Shown in pieces: positions 53,633-64,000 of a stretch of 64,000 bases of DNA (positions are counted from its first letter, which is position 1; every line of letters starts with the position of its first letter). Location: assembly GCA_021463845.1 (NCBI GenBank), contig JAJTXV010000004.1, positions 62,001-126,000 of the forward strand, given 5' to 3'. Position numbers and translations under genes: made by a program. The DNA is from Anaerolineales bacterium (GTDB taxonomy: Bacteria > Chloroflexota > Anaerolineae > Anaerolineales > UBA11579). The notes beneath the pieces are model-generated. The model searched no databases, was not told the DNA's origin, and saw only the letters and a list, made by a program, of their open reading frames with translations.

Positions 53633-54424
53633 ATGAACAAAGTAGAGTTCTCCGAGGCGGTAGCCGGCCTGCCGCTGGCCCGGGCCGAGTTTTATGAGAG
53701 CGTAGGCTCCACCAATGACGTGGTGGCCGCCTGGGCGGGCGAAGGCGCCCCGGCGGGCATTTGCCTGGCGGCGGCCGACGAGCAGACCCAGGGCCGCGGG
53801 CGGGATGGGCGCAGTTGGCACACCCCGGCTGGCAGCGCCCTGGCCTTCAGCCTGCTGCTGCCGCCGCAAGGCGCCGAGGCGGGCCAACTGGGCCGTATAT
53901 CCGGCCTGGGGGCGCTAGCGGTGTGCGAGGCGCTGGAAACGCTGGGGGTTGCGGCCGAGATCAAGTGGCCCAATGATGTGCTGGCTGGCGGCCGCAAGCT
54001 ATGCGGAGTGCTGCCCGAAGCGCACTGGGCCGGCAACCAGCTGCAGGCGGTGATTTTGGGAATTGGCATCAATGTTGCAGCCGAGTCCGTACCGGGCGCC
54101 AGCGAGCTTCACTTTCCGGCCACCAGTGTGGAGCAGGCCGCCGGAAAACCGGTGGCCGCAGGCGGCCTACTGCGGGCCGTGCTCGAACGGATATTGGCCT
54201 GGCAGCCGCAACTGCTGCGGGCCGAGTTCCTGCAAGCCTGGGAGCAGGTATTGGCCTACCGCGGCCAGCCGGTGCAGCTGCACAGTGGGGCTGAGCCCGT
54301 GGTGGGCGTGCTGGCCGGCCTGGCCGCCGACGGCAGCCTGCGCCTGCTGGTGGACAGCGCGGAGCGTACCTACCCCGCCGGGCAGGTTCAACTGCGGCCC
54401 TTGGTTGACAGGCCGAGCAATTAG
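53633..54424 (+). CDS. birA: Biotin--[acetyl-CoA-carboxylase] ligase
   Basis: YESVGSTNDVVAAWAGEGAP; ADEQTQGRGRDGRSWHTPAGSALAFSLLL; IKWPNDVLAGGRKLCGVL; LGIGINVA. Confidence 0.94.
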   Translation: MNKVEFSEAVAGLPLARAEFYESVGSTNDVVAAWAGEGAPAGICLAAADEQTQGRGRDGRSWHTPAGSALAFSLLLPPQGAEAGQLGRISGLGALAVCEALETLGVAAEIKWPNDVLAGGRKLCGVLPEAHWAGNQLQAVILGIGINVAAESVPGASELHFPATSVEQAAGKPVAAGGLLRAVLERILAWQPQLLRAEFLQAWEQVLAYRGQPVQLHSGAEPVVGVLAGLAADGSLRLLVDSAERTYPAGQVQLRPLVDRPSN

Positions 54425-54448
54425 GCTAGACTGAAGTACAGGAGAAAT

Positions 54449-54667
54449 ATGCTCGACGATTTTTTACGAGAAGACGACACGGAAAGTTTCCTGAACGAAA
54501 TTCAGGAGACGCCTACGCTAATCCAGACCGAAGATGACGAAACTGGCTTCCTGGGCATGACGCCCGTGCAACGCTTCGTGATCTCGGTGATGTTTTTCTT
54601 CATGGTGCTGATCATCGGCGCCTTCTGCCTGCTGATCACGGGCTCGATCGGTATTCCGCTAGGATAG
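54449..54667 (+). CDS. Small single-TM protein with acidic N-terminus
   Basis: MLDDFLREDDTESFLNEIQETPTLIQTEDDETGFLGMTPVQRFVISVMFFFMVLIIGAFCLLITGSIGIPLG; RBS AGGAG; followed by strong terminator. Confidence 0.75.
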   Translation: MLDDFLREDDTESFLNEIQETPTLIQTEDDETGFLGMTPVQRFVISVMFFFMVLIIGAFCLLITGSIGIPLG

Positions 54668-54682
54668 AGCGGCGGATATTTT

Positions 54683-54730
54683 GCACAAAAACAAAAATCC
54701 CACCGAACGGTGGGATTTTTGTTTTTGTGC
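54683..54730. terminator. Bidirectional terminator, 22-bp perfect inverted repeat
   Basis: GCACAAAAACAAAAATCCCACC GAAC GGTGGGATTTTTGTTTTTGTGC. Confidence 0.92.
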
Positions 54731-54775
54731 ATGCTGAGCGACGGACCGCCGTAGCCCAGAGGCGGAATGGCTAAA

Positions 54776-54876
54776 GTCAGCCCTTAACGGATTCCTCCTC
54801 GCCGCTACGCGGCTCGTTCGGAATGACAACTTGCCTGACACCGTAGGGGGCGCAGCATGCTGCGCCCCTACTACGG
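54776..54876. repeat. Intergenic repeat island: GGATTCCTCCTCG..TTCGGAATGACA module + GGGGCGCAGCATGCTGCGCCCC palindrome
   Basis: Shares palindrome with 336-357 and 58902-58920; module A' inverted at 38890-38935. Confidence 0.8.
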
Positions 54877-54907
54877 ATATGACTTGGGATTGTAGTTGCA
54901 GGCGGGA

Positions 54908-55462
54908 CTACAGCTTGGGCAGCACGATGCTTTGCTGCTTCTGATACTTGCCCTTCTTGTCTGCATATGAAACGCGGCACTCTTCGTCGGCCTCGAAGAA
55001 GAGCACCTGGGCCAGGCCCTCATTGGCATAGATCTTGGCAGGCAACGGAGTGGTGTTCGAGATCTCGAGGGTGACGTAACCCTCCCACTCCGGCTCGAAC
55101 GGGGTCACATTCACAATGATGCCGCAGCGGGCGTAAGTGCTTTTACCCAGGCAGATGGTGAGTACGTTGCGCGGGATGCGGAAGTACTCGACCGTGCGGG
55201 CCAGCGCGAAGGAGTTGGGCGGCACGATACATACATCGCCCTGAAAATCCACCATCGACTTTTCGTCAAAGTTTTTGGGGTCCACCACGGCCGAGTGGAC
55301 ATTGGTGAAGATCTTGAACTCGTCGGCCACGCGAATATCGTAGCCGTAGGACGAGACGCCGTAGGAGATCACGCCCTGGCGCACCTGGGCCGGCTCATAC
55401 GGTTCGATCATGCCCTTTTCACGGGCCATCTTTTCGATCCAGTGGTCCGGTTTCAGTCCCAT
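54908..55462 (-). CDS. dcd: dCTP deaminase
   Basis: [96 protein letters not shown]. Confidence 0.97.
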   Translation of the reverse strand: MGLKPDHWIEKMAREKGMIEPYEPAQVRQGVISYGVSSYGYDIRVADEFKIFTNVHSAVVDPKNFDEKSMVDFQGDVCIVPPNSFALARTVEYFRIPRNVLTICLGKSTYARCGIIVNVTPFEPEWEGYVTLEISNTTPLPAKIYANEGLAQVLFFEADEECRVSYADKKGKYQKQQSIVLPKL

Positions 55463-55465
55463 GTC

Positions 55466-57133
55466 TTACTCCTCCACTTCAGTTGGGCGCGGCTGCCAGA
55501 GGCTGTTGTTGAAGATGATGCCCAAGAATTCGGCGCGCTCCTCGGCACTCAGCCAGCGCGGCTTGGCATAGTCCACGAACACAAAGGGCAGCAGCTCGGC
55601 GCCGATGTAGTGATTATCGTATATCACATGACGCACCATCATGCCGTGGGACGTGTCGTAGCCAAAAATGATCTGGTCAAAGAACATGTTGCCCAGGCCA
55701 TAGGTGATTAACGTATCCGGGTCGTAAAATTCCACGCCGTGGGGCTGGTGGGCCTGGCTGCCGCTGACGATGCTGGCGCCAGCCGCAGCCACGCGGCCAA
55801 AATCGCGCACCAGCGTATCTGAGGGCCGGTACTGGTAGACCTCATTATGCTGGAAGGTGGTGATGACGATGTAGCCCTCGTCCACCAATTGGCGGATGGT
55901 GCGTTCCATGTAGTCGTAATCACAGGCCCAGGTGCCTGGATAGGAATCGGTGGCGGAAGCGTAGCCACCGCCTTTGCCGTTGCAGCCAATGAAGGCGATA
56001 TGGTTGCTGTTGTTCTCCAGGCGCAGGGGCTGCATGGCCTCGTTGAGGTCAACGCCCCCGCCGTAGTAGGGCCAGCCGCGCTGGCGGTATTGCTCCAGCG
56101 TGTACTCCATGGCGGCGCGGGTCCAATCGTTGAAATGGTCGCCGGTCAGCTCGACAACATCTGTGCCGAGCGCATCCATCAATTCAATGTAGGAGGCGTC
56201 ACTGCAGAAGACGAGGGTACGCTGGCTGGGGTCGGGCCGCGGGCAGTTCTCGGCGAAGGGTACTTCGTTGCTGATGTGAGTGATGTCGGCTTCGCGCATG
56301 ACCTCGCCCACGTCCTCGGCGGGGTATGTGATGCCCTTGCGCTCCATCTCCCAGGCGGTGGCGCGCACCAGGGCGGTCACGCCGGTCAGCAGCACCGTGG
56401 TGAGTTTGTCCGCGTCGCGGTTGCTGGCAGGCGCGCTGGCCATCTCCGCCGCGCTGCCCGTGATGGGCAGTGTCAGGGCGTAGCTGGCGGCGTCGAAGCT
56501 CTTCCACAGTGGCGACTGGCCGTCCACGGCCAGCACCTTCCAGCGCGGGGCCAGCGCCTCGAACGGCACCAGCGCCCAGCTGGGCTGCTGGGCCCAAGCC
56601 GCGTCGAGCAGCTCCTCGGCGGGCAGCACCTGCACCGCACCGGCGGCGGGCTGGCCCCAGGCGGCGCTAAAAGCAGCCAGGGTGCTCTCGCTGAGTAGCA
56701 TCGGCAGGCCGGCGAATGGTCCGGCACTACGTCCGGCCCACGCGGCTTGCAGGTCAGCCGAGGAGACTTCTTCGGCGATGGTGGGGAACGGCGCCACCAT
56801 CGCATAGACCCACTGCGCCAGCGGCTCGCCCTCCCCTCCGATGCTGATGCTGTGCAGAGCCGCGGCCGCGTCTTGGGTGATGACGGCGTCTTCGGGCAAT
56901 GCCAGTTGGGCCACGAAGGCTTCGGGCAACCCCGGCGCCAGATACCACAGCGGGTCAGGCGCGGCGGTGGGGTCCGGCGAGAAGTCAGGCTGGAAGGGGG
57001 TCAGGGTGGTGCGCAAATCAGTGCTGCCTTGCGGCAGCACCGTTTGCGCGGCGGGCAGGTTGCAGCCCGCCAGCAAAATGCTGGCGGCCAGCAAGCCCAC
57101 CAGGCCGCGTTGCAAAGGGTGAGTGTGGCGCAT
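55466..57133 (-). CDS. CapA-family (poly-gamma-glutamate synthesis-like metallophosphatase) lipoprotein
   Basis: Lipobox LLAGCN; ELTGDHFNDW; IAFIGCNGKGGGYA; VITTFQHNEVYQYRPSDTLVRDFGRVAAAGASIVSGSQAHQPHGVEFY. Confidence 0.85.
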   Translation of the reverse strand: MRHTHPLQRGLVGLLAASILLAGCNLPAAQTVLPQGSTDLRTTLTPFQPDFSPDPTAAPDPLWYLAPGLPEAFVAQLALPEDAVITQDAAAALHSISIGGEGEPLAQWVYAMVAPFPTIAEEVSSADLQAAWAGRSAGPFAGLPMLLSESTLAAFSAAWGQPAAGAVQVLPAEELLDAAWAQQPSWALVPFEALAPRWKVLAVDGQSPLWKSFDAASYALTLPITGSAAEMASAPASNRDADKLTTVLLTGVTALVRATAWEMERKGITYPAEDVGEVMREADITHISNEVPFAENCPRPDPSQRTLVFCSDASYIELMDALGTDVVELTGDHFNDWTRAAMEYTLEQYRQRGWPYYGGGVDLNEAMQPLRLENNSNHIAFIGCNGKGGGYASATDSYPGTWACDYDYMERTIRQLVDEGYIVITTFQHNEVYQYRPSDTLVRDFGRVAAAGASIVSGSQAHQPHGVEFYDPDTLITYGLGNMFFDQIIFGYDTSHGMMVRHVIYDNHYIGAELLPFVFVDYAKPRWLSAEERAEFLGIIFNNSLWQPRPTEVEE

Positions 57134-57154
57134 CTTGCGGGCTCCGGTGTGCGG

Positions 57155-58666
<1,512 letters not shown>

Positions 58667-58716
58667 GGGCAGAATCATACTACCTGGCAATTCGATAGGG
58701 GCAAAGCATACCTACC

Positions 58717-58924
58717 CTTTCCGTCATTGCGAGGAGGCAAGGCGAGCGCAGCGAGCCATTTGCCGACGTGGCAATCTTGGGGGTTTGCCCTCAGACAGCG
58801 TCTACTCCGAAGACCAGCCAGCAAGGATCCTTCGCTGGTCTGGGCTCGGCAGTTTGGTGTTGTAGCGCATACCCGCTCAGGATGACACGGGGCGATTTAA
58901 TGGCGCAGCATGCTGCGCCCGTGA
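58717..58924. repeat. Mosaic intergenic repeat island (three modules)
   Basis: CATTGCGAGGAGGCAAGG..GGCAATCTT; AAGGATCCTTCGCTGG..CCCGCTCAGGATGACA; GGCGCAGCATGCTGCGCCC. Confidence 0.85.
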
Positions 58925-59833
58925 CTACATAGAATTAATGTCCACCTGCGCCCCTTGGGCGCTGCTGCGCAGCACATAGTGGCGCGCAGCCAGCTTGTGC
59001 GCCTCGAACGCGGCCAGCATGGCCGCCAACACGGCCTGTTCGCGGCCAGGTTCAACGAAGGCGATCAGCCCCGGCCCGGCGCCGGAGAGTCCGGCGGCGG
59101 CGCCTGCCCGCTGGGCCGCCGCCAGCGCATCCGCCGCGCCCGGCAGTAGCGGCAGGCGGTAGGGCTGATGCAGGCGGTCCTGCATGGCCTCGGCCAGGGC
59201 GGCCAGGCTGCCGCTGCGCAGCGCCTCGCGCACGGCCAGGGCGTTGCCCATGTTGAACACGGCGTCAGCCATGCTCACCTTCTTGGGCAGCGCGGCGCGG
59301 GCGGCCCGCGTGCTGAGGCGCACCTGCGGCAGCACATACACGGCCTGCCAGGCAGTGCACTCCAGCGCCTGGGCGGTGGTGCGCCACTCGGTGTGCTTCA
59401 CCAACACCAGGCCGCCGTACAAGGCGGCAGCCAGGTTGTCGGCATGGCCTTCGAGTTCGGCGCCCAGGCGCATCACCAGCTCCGGCTTGAGCGGGTTACG
59501 TAGCAGGGCGTTGGCGCCCAGCAGCCCCGCCAGGCTGGCGGCGGCGCTGGAGCCCAGCCCGGAGCCGAGCGGGATCTTGTTGTCGCAGATGATACGAATA
59601 TTTTTGGGCGGCGCTTCGCTGACCTCTTCATATACACGCGCCACAGCCCGGTAGACCAGATTGCGCTCATGACGAGGCAGGCGCTCAGCGCCTTCGCCGC
59701 GCACCGAGACCTGCAAACCGTCGCCGCCGAGCTCGAACTCGGCCTCGTTCCACAGGTCGAGCGCCAGCGCCAGGCAATCGAAGGCGGGGCCCATGTTGGC
59801 GGTGCTGGCCGGGACGCGGACCTTCACTTTCAT
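58925..59833 (-). CDS. thrB: Homoserine kinase
   Basis: VRVPASTANMGPAFDCLALALDLWNEAEFE; KIPLGSGLGSSAAASLAGLLGANAL; GLSGAGPGLIAFV. Confidence 0.95.
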   Translation of the reverse strand: MKVKVRVPASTANMGPAFDCLALALDLWNEAEFELGGDGLQVSVRGEGAERLPRHERNLVYRAVARVYEEVSEAPPKNIRIICDNKIPLGSGLGSSAAASLAGLLGANALLRNPLKPELVMRLGAELEGHADNLAAALYGGLVLVKHTEWRTTAQALECTAWQAVYVLPQVRLSTRAARAALPKKVSMADAVFNMGNALAVREALRSGSLAALAEAMQDRLHQPYRLPLLPGAADALAAAQRAGAAAGLSGAGPGLIAFVEPGREQAVLAAMLAAFEAHKLAARHYVLRSSAQGAQVDINSM

Positions 59834-60882
59834 TCTGTTTCCAGCTCACGCACCAAGTCGGCCAGCTTGGCGGCCACCGGACGCGGCGCAGTGAATTGGC
59901 TGGCGACGATCTCGGCATCCTTCAAGCCGTGGCCGGTGCACACCGCCACCACGGTCTTGCCGCCCAGATCCAGGCGGCGGGCAGCCACTTCCGCGGCCAG
60001 GCCCGCCAGGCCAGCCGCGGAAGCCGGCTCAACCCAGATGCCCTCGGCGGCCAGCTGGCGCTGCATGGCCAGAATGGCTTCGTCACTGGCGGCCACAATG
60101 CTGCCGCCAGATTCCTGCGCGGCGGCCAGGGCTTGCTCGCCGCGGGCGGGCTTGCCGATGCGGATGGCGGTAGCCACCGTCTCGGGCTGCTCGACGGCGC
60201 GGGCGAGCACCAGCGGGGCTGCGCCGGCGGCCTGTACGCCCAGCAGGGCGGGCAGGCCGCTGCCATGCAGGGCGTGATATTGTTGAAAGCCCATCCAATA
60301 CGATGTGATATTGCCGGCATTGCCGACTGGCAAACACAGCCAGTCCGGGGCGCGGCCCAATTCTTCGATGATTTCGAACGCGGCGGTCTTCTGCCCCTGC
60401 AGGCGGTGCGGGTTGAGCGAATTCACCAGCGCTACCGGCGTGCGCTGGCTGGCTTCGACCACCAGACTGAGCGCATCGTCAAACGAGCCTTCGATCTGCA
60501 GCACGCGTGCGCCATACGCCACGGCGCCGGCCAGCTTGCCAGCCGCCACTTTGCCCTGCGGGATGAGCACAAAGGCGCGCATCCCAGCCCGGGCGGCATA
60601 GGCCGCCGCGCTGGCGGCGGTGTTGCCGGTGGAGGCGCAGATAACGGCCTGCACGCCGCGGCCGGCCGCCTCGCCCACGGCGGCGGTCATGCCGCGGTCT
60701 TTGAACGAGCCCGTCGGGTTGAGGCCCTCATACTTCACATACAGCTCAAAGCCGCCGCCCAGCTGCTGCGCCAGGCGCGGCATAGGGATCAGCGGGGTAT
60801 CGCCCTCATGCAAGCTGATGGTACGAGTATGGGCCGGCAGGTCGATCAGGGCGCGGTAGCGTTCCAGCAGCGGCGTTTTCAT
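59830..60882 (-). CDS. thrC: Threonine synthase
   Basis: LHEGDTPLIPMPRLAQQLG; LYVKYEGLNPTGSFKDRGMTAAVGEA; ASTGNTAASAAAYAARAGMRAFVLIPQGKVA. Confidence 0.95.
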   Translation of the reverse strand: MKTPLLERYRALIDLPAHTRTISLHEGDTPLIPMPRLAQQLGGGFELYVKYEGLNPTGSFKDRGMTAAVGEAAGRGVQAVICASTGNTAASAAAYAARAGMRAFVLIPQGKVAAGKLAGAVAYGARVLQIEGSFDDALSLVVEASQRTPVALVNSLNPHRLQGQKTAAFEIIEELGRAPDWLCLPVGNAGNITSYWMGFQQYHALHGSGLPALLGVQAAGAAPLVLARAVEQPETVATAIRIGKPARGEQALAAAQESGGSIVAASDEAILAMQRQLAAEGIWVEPASAAGLAGLAAEVAARRLDLGGKTVVAVCTGHGLKDAEIVASQFTAPRPVAAKLADLVRELETE

Positions 60883-61292
60883 TCATTCTCAAGCGTGATA
60901 AAGCCTTGCAAACCCTCAAAGGTCTTGGGGCCAATGCCTGGCACGTTGAGCAATTCATCCAACGCGGCAAACGCGCCGTGGCGCTCGCGGTACGCCAGGA
61001 TGGCCTGGGCGGTGCTGGGGCCAATGCTGGGCAGCAGTTCAAGCTCCTGCACGGTGGCAGTGTTGATATTGACGATCAACGGGCCTGCGGTGGGCAATGG
61101 AGTACGCGTGGCAGAAGTCACAGGCATCATGAATGCGCTCGTGACCGTGTTGGATTGCAGGCTGATGGCGCTGCCGCGCGGCGGCGTGGTAAAAAACCAT
61201 AGCAAGGCCGTGGCCGCGATGCCGATCAGCAGGCCGTAGGCCACCCACCAGGCGGGCGAAATGACGCGGGCGGCTTTGGCTGGCTTTGCCAT
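60879..61292 (-). CDS. Membrane-anchored ComEA-like helix-hairpin-helix protein
   Basis: One TM then VNINTATVQELELLPSIGPSTAQAILAYRERHGAFAALDELLNVPGIGPKTFEGLQGFI. Confidence 0.9.
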   Translation of the reverse strand: MAKPAKAARVISPAWWVAYGLLIGIAATALLWFFTTPPRGSAISLQSNTVTSAFMMPVTSATRTPLPTAGPLIVNINTATVQELELLPSIGPSTAQAILAYRERHGAFAALDELLNVPGIGPKTFEGLQGFITLENE

Positions 61293-61315
61293 TGCGGCAT
61301 TATATAATGCGGCCC

Positions 61316-62032
61316 ATGCTCGGAACCATCATCAATATCATCACCGTCTTGGTGGGCGGCACACTGGGACTGCTCTTCGGAGCGCGTTTCCCGGAGCGCA
61401 TGAGCCAGACCATCGTGGCCGGCCTGGGCCTATTCACGCTGGCCATCGGGGCGCGCCTCTCACTGGGCAGCGAGAACGTGATCCTGGTGCTGGTCAGCCT
61501 GCTGGTCGGCGGCGTACTGGGCGAGCTCATGGCATTGGAAGACCGCCTGGAGCATTTCGGCGCCTGGCTGCAAAACCGCTTCGCCGCCAACGCCAAGGGC
61601 GGCAGTGCCCTGTTCGTGCGCGGCTTCCTGACCGCTTCGCTGGTGTTTTGCATCGGCCCCATGGCGATCCTCGGCTCGATCCAGGATGGCTTGTCGGGCA
61701 ACTACGAGCTGCTGGCCATCAAAGCTGTGCTGGATGGTTTCGCCAGCATCGTGTTCGCATCCACTTTGGGAGTCGGCGTGCTGTTCTCGGCGCTGGTGGT
61801 GCTTCTGTATCAGGGCGGCATCAGCCTGCTGGCACAGCAGGCCCAGACGCTGCTGTCCGAAGCCATGATCGCTGAGATGAGCGCAGTGGGCGGGATCCTG
61901 CTGCTGGGCGTGGCGGTCAGCAGCCTGCTGGAGATCAAGAAGATCCGCGTGGGCAACTTTCTGCCGGCCCTGGCCATTGCGCCCCTCATCGTCGCCATCA
62001 TGACAGCCTTGGGTCTGAGCCTGACGCCCTAG
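61316..62032 (+). CDS. DUF554 family membrane protein
   Basis: MLGTIINIITVLVGGTLGLLFGARFPERMSQTIVAGLGLFTLAIG; FLTASLVFCIGPMAILGSIQDGLSG. Confidence 0.92.
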   Translation: MLGTIINIITVLVGGTLGLLFGARFPERMSQTIVAGLGLFTLAIGARLSLGSENVILVLVSLLVGGVLGELMALEDRLEHFGAWLQNRFAANAKGGSALFVRGFLTASLVFCIGPMAILGSIQDGLSGNYELLAIKAVLDGFASIVFASTLGVGVLFSALVVLLYQGGISLLAQQAQTLLSEAMIAEMSAVGGILLLGVAVSSLLEIKKIRVGNFLPALAIAPLIVAIMTALGLSLTP

Positions 62033-62051
62033 CTATTTGCAACGAAACAAA

Positions 62052-62081
62052 AAAAGAGCGCCCGTTTTCGGGCGCTCTTTT
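62052..62081. terminator. Bidirectional terminator
   Basis: AAAAGAGCGCCCG TTTT CGGGCGCTCTTTT between convergent genes. Confidence 0.92.
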
Positions 62082-62101
62082 ATTTGCAGAAAGGCGCAGC
62101 C

Positions 62102-62794
62102 TTAGTTGCCGGAGGCAGCCAGGGCGGCGTCGATCACTTCAGCCAGCTGCTCAAAGGTGCGCGAGCCGCCCAGCAAAGTGCCATTGATGATGAAGGCCGG
62201 CGTGCCGTTCACACCGTTGGCGCGGGCTTCGTCCACCGCGGCCTGCATGCCAGCCAGGCCGGTGCCATCCGCCATGCACTGCTCGAACGCAGGCACGTCC
62301 AGACCCACCGAGTCGGCCATGGAGACCAGGCGGCTTTCAGAGTACCCGCCGGCATTGCTGTGCGAGAAGTTGGCGAACAGGGTGTCGTGATACGGCCAGA
62401 ACAGGTTCTGCTCCCCGGCGCAGAACGCGGCCGCGGCCGAGCTGTCCGACTCAGGGCCAAGGAAGCCTACCGGGCGGTAGGTGAAGTGCACCAGGCCGGT
62501 GTCAATGTAGGTTTCGATCAGTTCATCTTCAGCGCCGAGGTACACGTTGTAGCAGTGCGGGCACTGGAAGTCTGCATACTCAACCATCTGCACGGGGGCA
62601 TTCGGGTCACCCAGGCTGAGGCCATTCGGCTGCAGGTAGGTGCGCTCGGGCGCGCTGCGTACACGGCTGGCGTAGATCAGCATGCCGGCGATGACGACGG
62701 CCACAATACCGATGTAAAAGACCCACTTCATCTGGCCGCGGCGTTCGGCGCCACGGCGGCGGTCCAAGCGGGCTTGGCGGGCACTTCTGTCCAT
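62102..62794 (-). CDS. Membrane-anchored DsbA/thioredoxin-fold protein
   Basis: N-terminal TM; LGDPNAPVQMVEYADFQCPHCYNVYLGAEDELIETYIDTGLVHFTYRPVGFLG; GVNGTPAFIINGTLLGG; GGAGG upstream of ATG 62794. Confidence 0.93.
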   Translation of the reverse strand: MDRSARQARLDRRRGAERRGQMKWVFYIGIVAVVIAGMLIYASRVRSAPERTYLQPNGLSLGDPNAPVQMVEYADFQCPHCYNVYLGAEDELIETYIDTGLVHFTYRPVGFLGPESDSSAAAAFCAGEQNLFWPYHDTLFANFSHSNAGGYSESRLVSMADSVGLDVPAFEQCMADGTGLAGMQAAVDEARANGVNGTPAFIINGTLLGGSRTFEQLAEVIDAALAASGN

Positions 62795-62887
62795 CTCTTC
62801 GTTCCTCCAAAAGAACAGGGTAAGGGTGAAATCAGTGTAGCAGAGATTCGCAGCACCCTTCACAGACGGTTGCGCTTTTACTTTGAA

Positions 62888-63748
62888 TTAATCTGATGGG
62901 CCAAACATGAACTGGTACACCGGAAAGCGCTCTGAAGTCAGCACGAAGCCGAGTTTCTTGTACAACGCCAGCGAAGGTGTGTTGTTGTCCTGCGTGTTGA
63001 CGCTCAAGCGCAATCCTTTGCGCGTCTGCGCATGGCGCTGCAGATCCGTGGTCAGCGCCACTGCCAGGCCGCGGCCCTGCATGCTGGGATGCGTGGCCAG
63101 CCGCGCCAGGTGCAACCCCTGAGCGTTCTGGGTACTGATCTGGTAAGCCACAATATTGCCTTGCTCTTCCACCACGGTGGCAAAACCGGCCTGCTCATAG
63201 GCGAACTCCAGAGCGGCCAGCGGGTTCTGCCACAAGGGGGCGAAGGCGGCCTTATCCACCTGGTAGACCGCCGGCAGATCCTCCACTTGCATGGGGCGGA
63301 TGCGCAGTTGGTGGTCGGAGGGCAAGATCGTCTGGCTGGCCGCCCAATCCAGCACCACCACGTTCTGGGTGTGCTCAAAACCAGCGCCTTGCAATAGGGT
63401 CACAAACCAGTCATTGAGCGGGATGGCGGCGGCCTGCTGGGCGCCGCCCTGTTGCAGCTCCTCGCGGGCGGCGGCCCACAGCAGGTTCCAGGCCGCGGCC
63501 ATGTCCACGCGGGTCATGGCGGCAAACAGGCGGATCCAGGCCAGCCCGGGCGGGTCTTGCGGGCAGGCCAGGGCTGCCGCCAGGCGGCCGCCGTTCTCGG
63601 CGATCAGGAACGGCGAATGCCCAAGCCAATCCAGCGGGCGCCGCCAATCCAAATGGCGGTGCACATGTGTCTCAAAATGCAGCAGGTTGGCTAACCGGCT
63701 GCGATCTTCTTCAGTTGCAGAACGCAAGGAAAAGACGGCGGGAGCCAT
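62888..63748 (-). CDS. GNAT family N-acetyltransferase
   Basis: LATHPSMQGRGLAVALTTDLQRHAQTRKGLRLSVNTQDNNTPSLALYKKLGFVLTSE. Confidence 0.88.
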   Translation of the reverse strand: MAPAVFSLRSATEEDRSRLANLLHFETHVHRHLDWRRPLDWLGHSPFLIAENGGRLAAALACPQDPPGLAWIRLFAAMTRVDMAAAWNLLWAAAREELQQGGAQQAAAIPLNDWFVTLLQGAGFEHTQNVVVLDWAASQTILPSDHQLRIRPMQVEDLPAVYQVDKAAFAPLWQNPLAALEFAYEQAGFATVVEEQGNIVAYQISTQNAQGLHLARLATHPSMQGRGLAVALTTDLQRHAQTRKGLRLSVNTQDNNTPSLALYKKLGFVLTSERFPVYQFMFGPSD

Positions 63749-63790
63749 CAACCCCATTATACATAGACGGGCAGCAATGCCCGGCAACCT

Positions 63791-64000
63791 TTAGGAACGC
63801 TTAAGGATGTGGGTGAAAAAGGCATCCACGATGGCCGGGTCAAAGTGCTTGCCGGCCTGCTCGCGCAGATGCTCGGCCACCTTGTCCTCCGGCCACGCAT
63901 CGCGGTACGGCCGTTTGGAGGTCAGCGCATCCCACACGTCAATGATGGCGAAGATGCGCGCCTCCAGCGGAATGTGACGCCCCTCCAGGCCCTCCGGGTA
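63791..64000 (-). CDS. HD-GYP domain protein, C-terminal fragment (truncated by window end)
   Basis: Minus strand: YPEGLEGRHIPLEARIFAIIDVWDALTSKRPYRDAWPEDKVAEHLREQAGKHFDPAIVDAFFTHILKRS*. Confidence 0.9.
   Translation of the reverse strand, partial: YPEGLEGRHIPLEARIFAIIDVWDALTSKRPYRDAWPEDKVAEHLREQAGKHFDPAIVDAFFTHILKRS

Overview
High-GC bacterial chromosomal window. Gene content (Chlor_Arch_YYY/DUF2298 membrane proteins, Thr/Pro-rich lipoproteins, split housekeeping clusters) fits a Chloroflexota (Anaerolineae-like) genome; that assignment is inferred from protein features only. Housekeeping genes: rpoC, cmk, lepA, gatC-gatA, metK behind a clear SAM-I riboswitch with a terminator, acs, glpX, rpsB-tsf-pyrH-frr-uppS-cdsA with a pyrimidine-dimer glycosylase gene inserted, birA, dcd, a formiminotransferase-cyclodeaminase, thrC-thrB and one tRNA-Lys(TTT). 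The most unusual region is an approximately 16 kb minus-strand tract (about 13.8-29.5 kb) encoding four very large polytopic membrane proteins: two carry the YYY(Y)xG domain, one of them a 1715-aa fusion to a PMT-like half. They sit beside a GT4 glycosyltransferase, a methyltransferase, a nucleotide-sugar epimerase and an AglD/UPF0104-type membrane protein, which looks like an uncharacterised cell-surface glycan assembly system. Intergenic regions hold several families of dispersed, short-period inverted repeats and mosaic repeat islands. No CRISPR array, prophage, transposase or rRNA was seen.
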